A DNA stretch of 64,000 bases from the NCBI GenBank assembly GCA_009746045.1, contig RPFO01000175.1, forward strand, positions 3,757,231-3,821,230, written 5' to 3'. Position 1 is the stretch's first letter. Each line of letters opens with the position of its first letter. Under the pieces are notes generated by a model. That model saw only the letters and a program-made list of their open reading frames with translations. It searched no databases and was not told where the DNA came from. This document shows, piece by piece, positions 1-9,591 of this stretch. The position numbers and the translations under genes are program-made. The stretch comes from Mesostigma viride (Eukaryota; Streptophyta; Mesostigmatophyceae; Mesostigmatales; Mesostigmataceae).

Positions 1-130
1 GAGAATGAAGACATATTGGTTAACTAAACTTTGTTTTATGCTGAAATATGAAATAATAAACTCTTTTAGGCTCATTTCATGAAACTGAACATTGCACAAA
101 TTAAAACCAAATAAATAGAAGACATCTTAA

Positions 131-416
131 GTTACAACTCGTAAATTACCAACTCGTACATTACTACCTCGTACGTTAACACCTCGTATGTTACTACCTC
201 GTAGATTACTACCTCGTAAATTACTACCTCGTAAATTACTACCTCGTAAATTACTACCTCGTAAATTACTACCTCGTAAATTACTACCTCGTAAATTACT
301 ACCTCGTAAATTACTACCTCGTAAATTACTACCTCGTAAATTACTACCTCGTAAATTACTACCTCGTAAATTACTACCTCGTAAATTACTACCTCGTAAA
401 TTACGACGTCGGATCT
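131..416. repeat. 15-bp AT/GC-mixed minisatellite
   Basis: About 19 head-to-tail copies of a 15-base unit (aaattactacctcgt) are visible. They are near perfect from about 205 to 400 and drift at both edges. Because 15 is a multiple of three and the unit lacks stops in several frames, long reading frames appear on both strands, with a repeated VVIYE on one and LLPRK on the other. I read this as a tandem repeat, not a gene. It sits directly 5' of the truncated Gypsy-A. Confidence 0.9.
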
Positions 417-567
417 TACCTCGGATCTAACTCGTAGCTTACGAAAAAGATCCGAACTCTTATACAAACGGTAAGAGTAGTCTGTGCCGTAAATTACCAC
501 CTCGTAATTTACGCCTCGGATCATTTTTACTACCCTCGGACGAAAAGTATAGTGTGGTACCCGCAAC

Positions 568-1179
568 TTGCTCCTTTTTAGGGGAGGTCTGGCTGTACCG
601 GGATCAGCATTAGACCCCTACCTCAAGGACAAGACCGTCATGGACGTGCATTTCATGGTGGACACGGGTGCGTCTACGTCGTTCATCAACGAGGCATTGG
701 CGCGTCGCGCAGGATACGACATCCGGCCACATGCGACAGTGGTGAATGTGACATATTCAGATGGTCGCAAGAGCCCCTCGCCTGGTCGGGTTGATATCAC
801 GGCTGTGATTCAAGGCATCCCTGTGGAGCTCACAGCCACGGTCGCACCGCTGGAAGCTGCCGACATCATCATCGGCATCGACTGGCTGGACGCGCAGGAT
901 GTGGACATTAGCATTCGGCGTCGCGTGGTGTGGTTCCCTGACGGTTCCTTTTGGAGTCCTGTCAGCGAATACCAAGTGCAGGGCCCCGACGTGCATAACA
1001 TCACGCACGAGCGGGAAGTCACCCAGCCCCGCAACGCCTCGCAGATCCTCATGAGCCTCAAGTCACTGGAGAGTAAGCTGCGTCGAGGCAAGGAGTACTA
1101 CATGTACTGTCTTGACCTCTCCAACATAGAGGTTCGAGATCGGCGTGGGGTTTACACCCGAGGAGACGGAGCGTTATAA
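568..1179 (+). pseudogene. Retropepsin (aspartic protease) of Gypsy-A pol
   Basis: The frame encodes a retroviral-type aspartic protease that would cut the Gag-Pol polyprotein in virus-like particles. The active site reads VDTGAS at about residues 31-36, and the second hallmark IIIGIDWL lies at about residues 99-106. It is followed by a conserved spacer (VVWFPDGSFW) that also occurs in Gypsy-B, -D and -E. Near 1135 the pol reading frame moves to another frame, where EIGVGFTPEE continues the family alignment, so the stop at 1179 is a frameshift product. The gag-protease junction upstream is lost. The protease call is firm from motif plus spacing. The true start is not known. Confidence 0.85.
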
Positions 1180-3077
1180 CGCGGTTCTAGCGCGACGGGA
1201 GAAGCTCTTCAGTTGACGAAAGCAAGCTATGACTATGGACGTACTTCACACCACATGTGGCTCCGCGCAGGAGCCTGGCTCGCCTTGTGGCGACCCAGGG
1301 TCGCCGCACAGTCGCTATCTGTTCCACACCGGTCGCACGACCCAGGACGACCTGTCTCCCGACTGGGAGGCCGCGCGCGAGGACGTGCGCGCCCCCGGGG
1401 AAAGGGAGGGGTCCCGGTCACGAGTGCCACTCAGCCACGTGGTACCGGCTCAGGGAATTTTTCACCTGCAGCGCATCGGGCCCCCTACCATTTTTTCGGA
1501 GTACGTGCACCAAACCCTTGAGGAGGAGGCGGACACGTACACGATCACTTCTGTCCTGGAGACGTTGATTAGTCGGTTCACTGTCACAGAGCCCGCGGCC
1601 TTAGAGGCAATCGGGTCGCACCCCAAGCAGATGGGCAAGCTCCCGTGCAAGTTCCAGGACGGGCGACTCTATGTCATGGTGAGGCCAGACTGCTGGCGCC
1701 TGTACGTCCCGAAGATATGTCGAGCGGCTCTGCTCCATGAGCTCCATGACTCTCTCGCCGGTGGTCACCAAGGGATCCACCGCTTAATTGCTGCCACGGG
1801 CCAGAAAGAACTTCTACTACTGGCCAGGCATGCGAGAGTACATTGAGACGTACGTGCGCGAGTGTCCATCATGTCAGATCATGAAGTCCCGCAATACGGG
1901 CTCACAGGCGGTCCCCCAGACCCTACCAGACCCAGTGGGCCCTTGGGATTCCTTGATGATGGATTTTGTTGGCCCCTTCCGGAAGACCAAGAATGGCAAC
2001 AGCATGATTCTGGTTTTCCTGGACCGTTTGACGCGCATGTGTCACCTGGCACCATGTCCGGCCGAGCTCACGGCCGAGGCTTGCGCTAAGCTATACCTTC
2101 ACCACGTGTTCAGGTACCACGGACTCAGCCGGCAATTCATATCGGACCGAGACAAGCTGTTCACGGCCCGCTTCTGGCAGGAGTTCTTTGAATGCCTGGG
2201 CACCAAGGTGTCGCTGGGGACAGCATATATATCACAGCTCGTCCTCCCACGTGGTGGAGAGGCTGAACCGCACAGTGCAAGAGACCATGCGCCACTACAC
2301 CGACGCGGTGGGAAGCAACTGGGAAGAGTTCTTGGGTTTGGTGGAGTTCTCCCTGAATAACGCCCCCCAGGCAGCTCATGGCTTCACACCATTCTTCCTC
2401 AACACGGGCAGGCATCCGCTCACGCCGACTGACCTTCTCACAAGCCCAGCCTTAGCTGAAAAGTCGGTCCGGCGAGACACCCTCGAAGGGGTGGAGAGGC
2501 TGCTGGTCCAGATGCGCCAGGCCCATGACAGTGCGGTCAAGGGCTACCGGGCCGCCGCCGAGCGCTATATGGCGAGGACTGCTGGCCGCCTAGATGCGCG
2601 CACGCCGGCCATCGAGGTGGGCGACTGGGTACTGGTGGAAGGCCCCCGCCTAGGACGTTTCTCTGAGAAGGTAGAGGGTGAGCTCAAGACAAAGCTCCGT
2701 CCTATGTTCCTGGGGCCACACAAGGTTCTGGAGAGTTTGGAGATGTGATGTTCAAGGTGGACATCCCGAGCTCCTGAAACACTTCCTCCAACTTCCATCA
2801 AGACCAGCTCAAGTTATACCACCAGAACTCCATCCAAGGTCGGCTCAACCCGCCGGCCCCCGTCGAGTACAACCCCGAGACTGGAGAACAGGAAGACGAG
2901 GTGGCCGAGATCGTGGACCACCGGGACATCAAGCGTGGGAGAAGTAGACAGCGACAGTATCGCGTACGGTGGCGTTTTGCTCAGCATGATCACGAGGATT
3001 CGTGGCGAACCGAGAATGAGCTAGAAGGGTGTGAACGTCTGCTTCGCGAGTATAAGGCCAAGCATGCCCTCCACTAG
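1180..3077 (+). pseudogene. RT-deleted pol remnant: integrase plus chromodomain (Gypsy-A)
   Basis: After the deletion the frame resumes with MDVLHTTC, which in Gypsy-B and -E lies just after RNase H. Next come the zinc-binding HELHD...H...CPSCQ segment (about 1735-1880) and the DDE core. The first Asp is in MMDFVGPF near 1962, the second in FISDRDKLF near 2140 and the Glu in VERLNR near 2260. A GPF-type motif (LRPMFLGPH) lies near 2700. The C-terminus (about 2885-3077) is a chromodomain, VAEIVDHRD to ENELEGCERLL, ending at 3077. Frameshifts near 1800 and 2215 and an in-frame stop near 2777 break it. Integrase joins cDNA to the chromosome, and in chromoviruses the chromodomain is thought to steer integration to modified histones. 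Confidence 0.85.
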
Positions 3078-3173
3078 GCTACCGCGAAGGTAGTAGTGGT
3101 GGGGGCGCTATGACAACGGGCTTGATCACGTGTACGCTAGGATGCCGCGAAGGCACTTGCGTTATTCACGTCG

Positions 3174-4724
3174 ATGTGTACGCACCATCGTGGTAATTGG
3201 GCCGAAGAGCATCCCCAACACCATGTGCAAGCAGGGCCGACTCGGCGAATGGGCGGTTCTGTCACACCTGCGGTGACACCGATCCAGCAACAGGACGGTG
3301 ATGCCGTGCGAACTATTCAGACCCAGAGCACGGGCGGAATGACGGTTCTTGTCGGGACGGGACCGACCCGGCGAACGGGCGGCTCGACCGACTCGACTAA
3401 GCTGGATTCCGAGGATATCGAGCGCAACCAGAAACGGCCCAAGTGGAACCGGATGCCCAGCGAGAAGTTAGACGTCGCGCATGTACGAACGAGGTGTCGG
3501 CGGGCAGCGTCTCCGCAGATTCCCAGAGTCCGCGCCGAGAAGCGAACTTACTCCGAGCGGGTGGCCCGCGTGGAGACGTCCCGCGCCCATATACCAGAGA
3601 GGCGTGGCCCGATACCAGCGGTGGGCTTTATATCTCCCGCGCAGGGGTCTTTGATCGTACGGGCGGTGGCTCGACCGGCGCCATGGACGGTGGGCGCTTA
3701 CGTCAGCGCGTTTCTCGGCCCACAGCGAGTACGCCCCTTACGCGAGTTTCGGAGTGTTCCCGTCCACATTGAACTCCCACCACCGCCGTTCGTGGCCGTC
3801 GACAGCGCGGACTATCATCGACCGCAACCGCTGCACTTTGAGGCAGGAACTCATGCGTATGTGGAGCGAGGCTCCATGCGCGAGCTAGTCTGCTTCGACT
3901 TGCACCCAGGGAGGGCGGCCCCGCGACCCCAGGACTACCTAGAATCGACGCCAGAGGGTTCTGGTACGCGTTACGGCCCCAAGCGGGAGCTGCCAAAATA
4001 CATGGTAGATGGTAAACCTCGAAAGGTTGACTGTCCCTTGAAGTATGCTCCGTGCGAGGGAGAGGCATTCCTCGACTGGGTTGTGCCCAACTTTGTGAGG
4101 GCTCCGGGCTTTCGCTTCAACGCTCTCCAGGTGCGCGTCGTAGTGTTGACCATGGCGGGAGGTTTCTTTGCGGAGCATGGATGTGGGGTTATTGATTGGA
4201 ACGCGGGCACAATCATGTTCACGCACCCGCAATACCTGGCGGCATTCATGTCGTACTGGCCCACCGGGACGTGGGTAGACCTCGCTCAAACGCGCACCAA
4301 CGTGAACGAATACCAGCTCGCATACAATGCGGATCACTTGCTAACCCCGGGAAGATCCTCGAGGAAATTGGTGAGCAGGGTCGCCAGGTACTCCACGAGT
4401 ATCGTCAACGGAAGGCGCGGTCGGGAGGGGTGGGCCCCAGCATTGGAGGAATGTGAGGGTCGCGACCTCCTCACGGATGGATTGCAACGGGATGGCGACA
4501 GCATCCCATCGGATATCAAGGAATTGTCCTTGTGTGGCAACGCCGGGGAGAATTGGCTTTACCAACCCGCTGGCGAACAGGGGTTGGGACATAGTATCCC
4601 CATGGCCGATTTTGTACTATTGTTCTCTATAGCTGACTGCCCAGCCTGGGCAATTGTCGCTTTTGTGTGTTGCTTGTTTTGCTTGCAAGAGCTTCTTTTT
4701 TTCTTGTTTGTTTGTTTGTGTTAA
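3174..4724 (+). CDS. ORF3 of Gypsy-A: extra gene downstream of integrase, unknown function
   Basis: This is a 516-codon frame between the chromodomain stop (3077) and the 3' LTR (4789), on the same strand as pol. Residues 1-170 are basic and low in complexity, with a repeated GPTRR(M/T)GGS, and may be partly untranslated. From about residue 170 on it matches the C-terminal part of ORF3 in Gypsy-E. Shared marks are a DYLE segment (about 247), AFLDW (about 300), C337-G-x-I-D-W-x-x-G, then T-x-x-x-Y-x-A-F-x-x-x-P-x-G-x-W-x-D. The last 40 residues are hydrophobic and Cys/Phe-rich, so a membrane-tail-like end is possible, but that part overlaps the element's 3' control region. I do not recognise the family. 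It has no visible envelope signature such as a signal peptide or furin site. Its start codon is uncertain. Confidence 0.6.
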   Translation: MCTHHRGNWAEEHPQHHVQAGPTRRMGGSVTPAVTPIQQQDGDAVRTIQTQSTGGMTVLVGTGPTRRTGGSTDSTKLDSEDIERNQKRPKWNRMPSEKLDVAHVRTRCRRAASPQIPRVRAEKRTYSERVARVETSRAHIPERRGPIPAVGFISPAQGSLIVRAVARPAPWTVGAYVSAFLGPQRVRPLREFRSVPVHIELPPPPFVAVDSADYHRPQPLHFEAGTHAYVERGSMRELVCFDLHPGRAAPRPQDYLESTPEGSGTRYGPKRELPKYMVDGKPRKVDCPLKYAPCEGEAFLDWVVPNFVRAPGFRFNALQVRVVVLTMAGGFFAEHGCGVIDWNAGTIMFTHPQYLAAFMSYWPTGTWVDLAQTRTNVNEYQLAYNADHLLTPGRSSRKLVSRVARYSTSIVNGRRGREGWAPALEECEGRDLLTDGLQRDGDSIPSDIKELSLCGNAGENWLYQPAGEQGLGHSIPMADFVLLFSIADCPAWAIVAFVCCLFCLQELLFFLFVCLC

Positions 4725-4771
4725 TTGTCTTGTTGCGTGCGCCCCAAGCCTGGACGATATAGCTATCGTCC

Positions 4772-4788
4772 CCTGGGGAAGGGAGGAG
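4772..4788 (+). promoter_or_regulatory. Polypurine tract of Gypsy-A
   Basis: A purine run (ggggaagggaggag) abuts the LTR start TGTTACGG. This is the expected position of the plus-strand primer for LTR-element cDNA synthesis. Equivalent runs precede the 3' LTRs of Gypsy-D and -E. Confidence 0.7.
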
Positions 4789-5455
4789 TGTTACGGCCCA
4801 GACCTTTGTATGGGCGTAACAATGCCTTCAATAAATAAGTCGAAAGTCATTTGTTATTCGTTTGGGACTTTCGATAGCTCGCTTTCATAGTCCGCCGGAC
4901 TATAGGACTCAATTCGGGACTTATTTGGGAATTTGTCCTAAGTTCGGGACTTTGTGTGTTTATTTGGTACTTTGTGTGTTCCGGACCAGTTATTTTGGGC
5001 CTAGCCAGAATTACGAGATCTTCTAGGGGCCGGGCCGGCCCTAGACGTCATACAGAACCTACTGGGGCTTGACGGCAGTATCTGGAAGATCGGCGCGCAT
5101 GTCGGCGCGCCTGCACACCAACTTGCCAGCTTGGTAGCGCAGCTAGGTGAAATTGGTCTGTGGACGATGGACTCTCTCTCTTTGGTTTGATGATTAATGA
5201 AACGAGTGTTGACGACTCTCTCAGACCAGGGGGCACTAATCCGGATGTCATTTGCCTCATGACATGCCGTGTTATATAGCTAGATTAATTAATCATGCTA
5301 CAAGGCCTAGCTGAGGATAAACCGCTGCTCAGTTAGTCAATTTACTGCGATCTTTGCTTGCTATCGCGGTACGCGGATGCGCGGCTATGCCGGCTTATTA
5401 AACTGCACCTTATACTAGATTAGATCTTTCGCACCGTCCGGCTCGGGACGTAACA
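4789..5455 (+). repeat. 3' LTR of Gypsy-A (667 bp)
   Basis: It begins TGTTACG and ends CGTAACA, giving the short inverted termini expected of an LTR. The first 250 bases are recognisably related to the Gypsy-D LTR in sense orientation, sharing GGGACTTA and GGGAATT blocks and the same ends. No second copy lies in the window. Confidence 0.75.
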
Positions 5456-5456
5456 C

Positions 5457-6060
5457 TTACCAGCGATAACCACTCGCTGGTACACTCAAGTTCACGCCGG
5501 CGTGAACTTGAGTGAGTGTACCAGCGAGTGGTTATCGCTGGTAATATTGTGCGGAACCTTAGAAGCCAAGTGGCAAAAGGTTTCCGCACAATATTAACCT
5601 AACTAAGACCTTGACCCTTGCGGGGCGCAGGTTCGAATCCACTCGGAAGCGGATTATATCGGGAATAATTCGTTCCGATTTGGCACCCGGCTCTATTCAT
5701 ACATATGTGCGCCAAGGAGCGCTCATATTCGAATCATATTTGCGCCAAGGAGCGCTCATATTCATGTCGATATTTGCGCCAAGGAGTGCTCATATTCGAT
5801 CATATTCATACCTACGGGTGTTCCGAGCCTAGTGATTCGTCCTCGCCCCAAGAGGCTAGGTTTTAGTTAGGTTAATACTGTGCGGAAACCTTTTGCCACT
5901 TGGCTTCTAAGGTTCCGCACAATATTACCAGCGATAACCACTCGCTGGTACACTCAAGTTCACGCCGGCATGAACTTGAGTGTACCAGCGAGTGGTTATC
6001 GCTGGTAATATTGTGCGGAACCTTAGAAGCCAAGTGGCAAAAGGTTTCCGCACAATATTA
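5457..6060. repeat. Nested palindrome (foldback) cluster
   Basis: An 88-base near-perfect hairpin P1 (5457-5544, from ttaccagcgataacc to its complement) is followed by a 53-base hairpin P2 (5543-5595, aatattgtgcggaacc and complement). After a 260-base core the pair returns inverted (P2 at 5875-5927, P1 at 5926-6009), and a third P2 ends at 6060. Together 5457-5605 and 5860-6009 form about 150 bases of inverted repeat. This looks like palindromic MITE-like units inserted into each other at AATATT. No coding capacity is seen. Confidence 0.85.
5700..5800. repeat. Three-copy tandem repeat (about 35 bp) inside the palindrome core
   Basis: The phrase gcgccaaggagcgctcatat occurs at about 5708, 5744 and 5777 (the last with one change), separated by variable AT-rich spacers. 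It lies in the core between the inverted arms. Confidence 0.75.
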
Positions 6061-6061
6061 A

Positions 6062-6664
6062 CCTAACTGGGTCTCCACCTTGAACCCCACATTCCTCCGA
6101 AGGTGCAACCGGAATTGCTCCAACGGAACTTGGGCGACGCGCGACAGAATCGAATCAGCCCGGTGGTCAGAAGGCATCTGATTATGGCGCCGACGCCGTC
6201 GCTTGAATAAGGTCTCACCCTCGATCCTTGACGTAGTCACGCAGAAACAAGCGAGGGTTGAAAGTCTCCTCGTTTATCTCTTTCACCAACTGCAAGGTGC
6301 GCGCGACGGTCTTGCATGGTGCCACCGGCCCGGTCGGCGTCTCCCGAATGTTGCCGCACCCAGCTGATGGCGCGACCGGCCAGCGGGCCCCGCCACCTGA
6401 CCCCCCAGCTCCTGAAATGGCACCTCGGACCGCAGGCTCTCCGCGAGCTATCTGCGTCCTTGCCTCCGCCGCCGAAGGCTCACCGCGAGCAGGGACCGGC
6501 CCAAACTGCTGACGGTTCTGCTCAGGGGACTCTGGATCTGGCATCTCCAGGTCAACTAATTCCTCCTCGCTCTGCGCCCCCTCTGCATCAGGTAGCTCGG
6601 TATCTGCTGCCTCCGCGGCACTGGAGGTCGGGTATCTGGGAAGCGCCTCCGCGGCGTCCCCCTG
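6062..6664 (-). pseudogene. Unrecognised coding remnant
   Basis: On the minus strand a 150-codon frame (6664 down to 6215) is acidic and Ala/Glu/Pro-rich at first. It then turns into a structured-looking stretch with KTVARTLQLVKEINEETFNP and FLRDYVKD. A second frame (about 6235-6058) continues with an Arg-rich run and a plausible helix-forming tail, as if one frameshift separates them. It stops where the TIR element (6665-8415) is inserted, so its 5' end may lie beyond 8415. I do not recognise it. It could be a third-ORF remnant of Gypsy-B or a captured host exon. Confidence 0.35.
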
Positions 6665-8415
6665 TGTCCAAAAACCAAATGTCCTCATTTGAGGACATAG
6701 TCCTCGTTTGAGACGGGGGGGGTCAGGGGCGCTGTTTTGGCGCCAAATTTGGTCCTAGGGTCACTTGGTGGGTTTTGGCGCGAAACTGGGATAGGTACTG
6801 AGCGCGCCAAGCCCCTGGGGTCGACAGGGGTCGACCGTACCTGGAAAATATGAGGCGACGAAAAGTACCTACAATAGCAAGAACATCGCAATGCAATCGA
6901 GTGTTTTGTCGAGTGGCGGCTATGGGGTCGTGCCAGTTCCGAGGCTTGCCTGAATGTTATAGGGCATTATTTTGCCCCGGACGAAGACAGCATTTTAGAT
7001 CGTCATCTAGTGATTTCGAAGATGCTATTCTTCAGTTGCAGGTACTTTGTATATGTCGAAAATTTTGTTCATGAACGGATTTTGGCATTGTTGAAGAAAA
7101 TCTGAGAGCTACGTAGATCGCATGATAGGTCAGTTCGCAGTTCGGTTTTACAATTTCTTTTTCCGCCCAGGCGCTGCGGATATCGCGAGTATGGGTTATG
7201 GTACGCTTCTGGGCTTATGGGCGACATGGGGAGAAGAGGGACCTGGGCAGTTGCATGCGTCAAAGAGTCTCTATTTTTTCGTCGTGATGTCGCAGTCGCG
7301 CCTGGCGAAAACAAGGGCGAGCGCGAGCCATATTTTTCTTATGCCGCAAGGCTGGGTGCTTCCCACGCGTCACCGTCCTTTAATATATATTTCTTGAGCT
7401 GGCCCGCGCAGCTGGCGGCCTGGGCGCACGTCAAGAACAAGGATCCGACTGTCATTCTCAACCGCATCGTTCTAAGTAAGCGTGTTGAGCGTATTGTAAC
7501 CTATAACTCCCGCAGACGTGATAATTTCGGTTGCTTTCAATGCCCAACTTCGTGGTTTTGACTACGTTTATGTCCGGGGAATAACGGAAGTTTGCTGGGC
7601 GGTACTTTCTTTTCCCGTTGCGTCACTGAAAAGGTAAACGGCCTTGCGTTATCAAAACAGCAGCAAGTAGAAGTCGCTGTGCTTAATTGCGATGTGGTAG
7701 TTTGATTCAACACATATACTGCCTTGTTGCTGAGAAGTTTTTCAAGGCTTGCTGGTATGTTGCCCATATGTTTCTAATGCTTCAACTCATGTCCAAGTGA
7801 TCAAGACTGGCTTAGAAACTTGAGCTTGTCATGTTTGCATTGTGCTTGTGTTACAACTTGTGCCTCTTTGCAGTATATGTTTCATATATAACGTAAGGGT
7901 TCAACATCATGGTTTAGCACCGTGGTGGCAGCCGAGCCTCTACTAACGATCATGGACCTAACCTTGGCAAGTATTTGCATCATATTTCACTCTTTGGACT
8001 GAGCTAGCTTTACACCTGCAGCCTGTTTGGCCTGCACCATGGTCCCTGGCTGCCAGTTACATTTTGTGCCCCCCCCCTGGCAGGCTGCAGGGTCTAGGAC
8101 TGCGAGGGTGTAACATAGACATGTTGTGGGCACCCTGGGTGCATTTTCAGGACCAGCCATGACCTGGCCATGCCTTCTTTCTTGGCATATTGTTGACTTG
8201 AGTGCTATTTGGTCACTCGCGTAGCGACCCCCCTGCATTCATACATCGTAAACAATTATACAATGAGCATATTTCAAGTGGACATGAGCATTGCAACTCT
8301 TGAACATATCATAAATGAACATGGTTCCATACCGTACCCATGGATGTGTTGACATGTGTTAGTTATTACAAATGGTATCCATCTCATTTGAGGACATTTT
8401 CTTGGTGATTAGACA
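6665..8415. mobile_element. Non-autonomous TIR transposon, family T4, copy A (TSD CCTG)
   Basis: The termini are TGTCCAAAAACCAAATGTCC on the left and, reverse-complemented, TGTCTAATCACCAAGAAAAT on the right. Each is followed by the palindrome TGTCCTCATTTGAGGACA or a remnant of it. The flanks carry CCTG at 6661-6664 and 8416-8419, a 4-bp target duplication. The 1751-base body is nearly the same as copy B (25655-27412) and has no transposase frame. The superfamily is not assignable. A 4-bp duplication with TGT ends would suit Ginger- or Sola-type elements. Confidence 0.85.
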
Positions 8416-8519
8416 CCTGCATATGCAACACACAACAACAGAGGCATCAGTCGACGTGCACCTTGATACCTTGCTCACACACCACCCTCACTTCCTGCAT
8501 CGTGTGGAGTCTTCTTCTA

Positions 8520-9583
8520 TCGCAAGTGGTGCGTCTTCTTGTACGCCTCTAGTAAACGAGCGCACCCGGCTAACTCAGTCGCGGTGCGCCAGGAGTCCTC
8601 TGACTCATGCTGTGCAAATCTCCATCGCACGCGATATTGTCGTTGGACCCCACGTCCTCGCTTGACGTCCCGGTGTCCCACAATCTCCGCATGCACCTCG
8701 TCCTCCTGTTCCCTCGTGTCCGGATTGAACTCCAGCGGGGCTGGGGGATTTACCCGGCCCTGGATGGTGACAGTTCTGGTGATACAGCTTGAGCTGGTCG
8801 CGATGGAACCGGTTGGATGTGAGGTTCCACGACACAGGGATGTCCACCTGGAACATGACCTCGTCGAACTTGTCGAGGACCTTGTAGGGGCCCAAGAACA
8901 TGGGACGGAGCTTAGTCTTCAGCTCCGGCCTTCTCCACCTTATGAGCAAACCGTCCGATCTGCGGGCCCTCCACCAGGACCCAGTCGCCCACCTCGATGG
9001 GCGGCGTCCGAGCATCCCGCTTCCCTGCTGTTCTGGCCATGTACCGCTAGCTCTGCCGCTGCTCGATAACCCTGGACGGCGCTGTTATTATGCGCCTGGT
9101 GCATCTGCTGCAGCAGCCGCTTGACCCCTTGCAGGGTATCCCGTCTAGCTGACCTGATCCTCACCACGTTCTGGACTCAGGAGCAAGTCGGGCGGCGTGA
9201 GGGGATGTCGGCCGGAGTTGAGGAAAAAGGGAGTGAATCCGTGAGCGGCCGGGCCTGGGGGGCATTAATCAGGGAAAATTCCACCAAGCCCAGGAGTTCC
9301 TCCCAATTGCTACCCACCGCGTCGGTGTAATGGCGCATGGTCTCTTGCACCGTACGGTTCAGCCGCTCCACCATGTGCGACGACGAGCTGTGGTAGGCCG
9401 TGCCCAGTGACACCTTGGTGCCCAACCGCTCGAAGAACTCCTGCATGCCAGAAGTTGGCCGTGAAGAGCTTGTCGCGGTCAGAGATGAACTGTCGGCTGA
9501 GCCCGTGGAACCGGAACACGTGAGTAAGGTATAGATAGCTTGGCACACCCTTGAACCGCCGTGATCGAGGTCGGCAGGGCATG
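8520..9583 (-). pseudogene. Integrase C-terminal half and chromodomain of Gypsy-B
   Basis: On the minus strand the second half of the DDE core is present, with the HMVERLNRTVQE Glu region near 9370. The segment holding the second catalytic Asp (about 9480) is frame-scrambled. Downstream are the helical connector (DTLQGVKRLLQQM, about 9110), the LRPMFLGPYKVL motif near 8890 and a chromodomain from about 8700 to 8520 (VGHRDVKRGRG, QYRVRWRF, SWRTATELAGC). Several frameshifts make it dead. It matches the Gypsy-A integrase closely, so A and B are sister families. Confidence 0.8.
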
Positions 9584-9591
9584 GAGCCAGA

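Larger units (their letters stand above)
540..5455 (+). mobile_element. Gypsy-A: 5'-truncated Ty3/gypsy chromovirus with 3' LTR
   Basis: The order on the plus strand is retropepsin, linker, integrase, chromodomain, an extra ORF3, a polypurine tract and a 3' LTR. The 5' LTR and gag are absent, and the left edge runs into a minisatellite. Comparison with Gypsy-E shows that roughly 1.5 kb holding all of RT and RNase H is missing near 1210-1230. The element therefore cannot reverse-transcribe itself. No target-site duplication can be checked because the 5' end is lost. Confidence 0.85.

Noticed and set aside
132-566. 144-codon frame with repeated VVIYE (minus) and 80-codon LLPRK frame (plus)
   Set aside because: Both come from the 15-base tandem repeat, which is stop-free on both strands.
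3174-4724. Retroviral-type envelope gene
   Set aside because: The position fits, but no signal peptide, cleavage site or clear fusion and anchor segments can be seen in either ORF3.
5610-5650. tRNA-like T-arm (ggttcgaatcc) near 5631
   Set aside because: The flanking stem does not pair and no matching D-arm, anticodon arm or acceptor stem is found at tRNA spacing.
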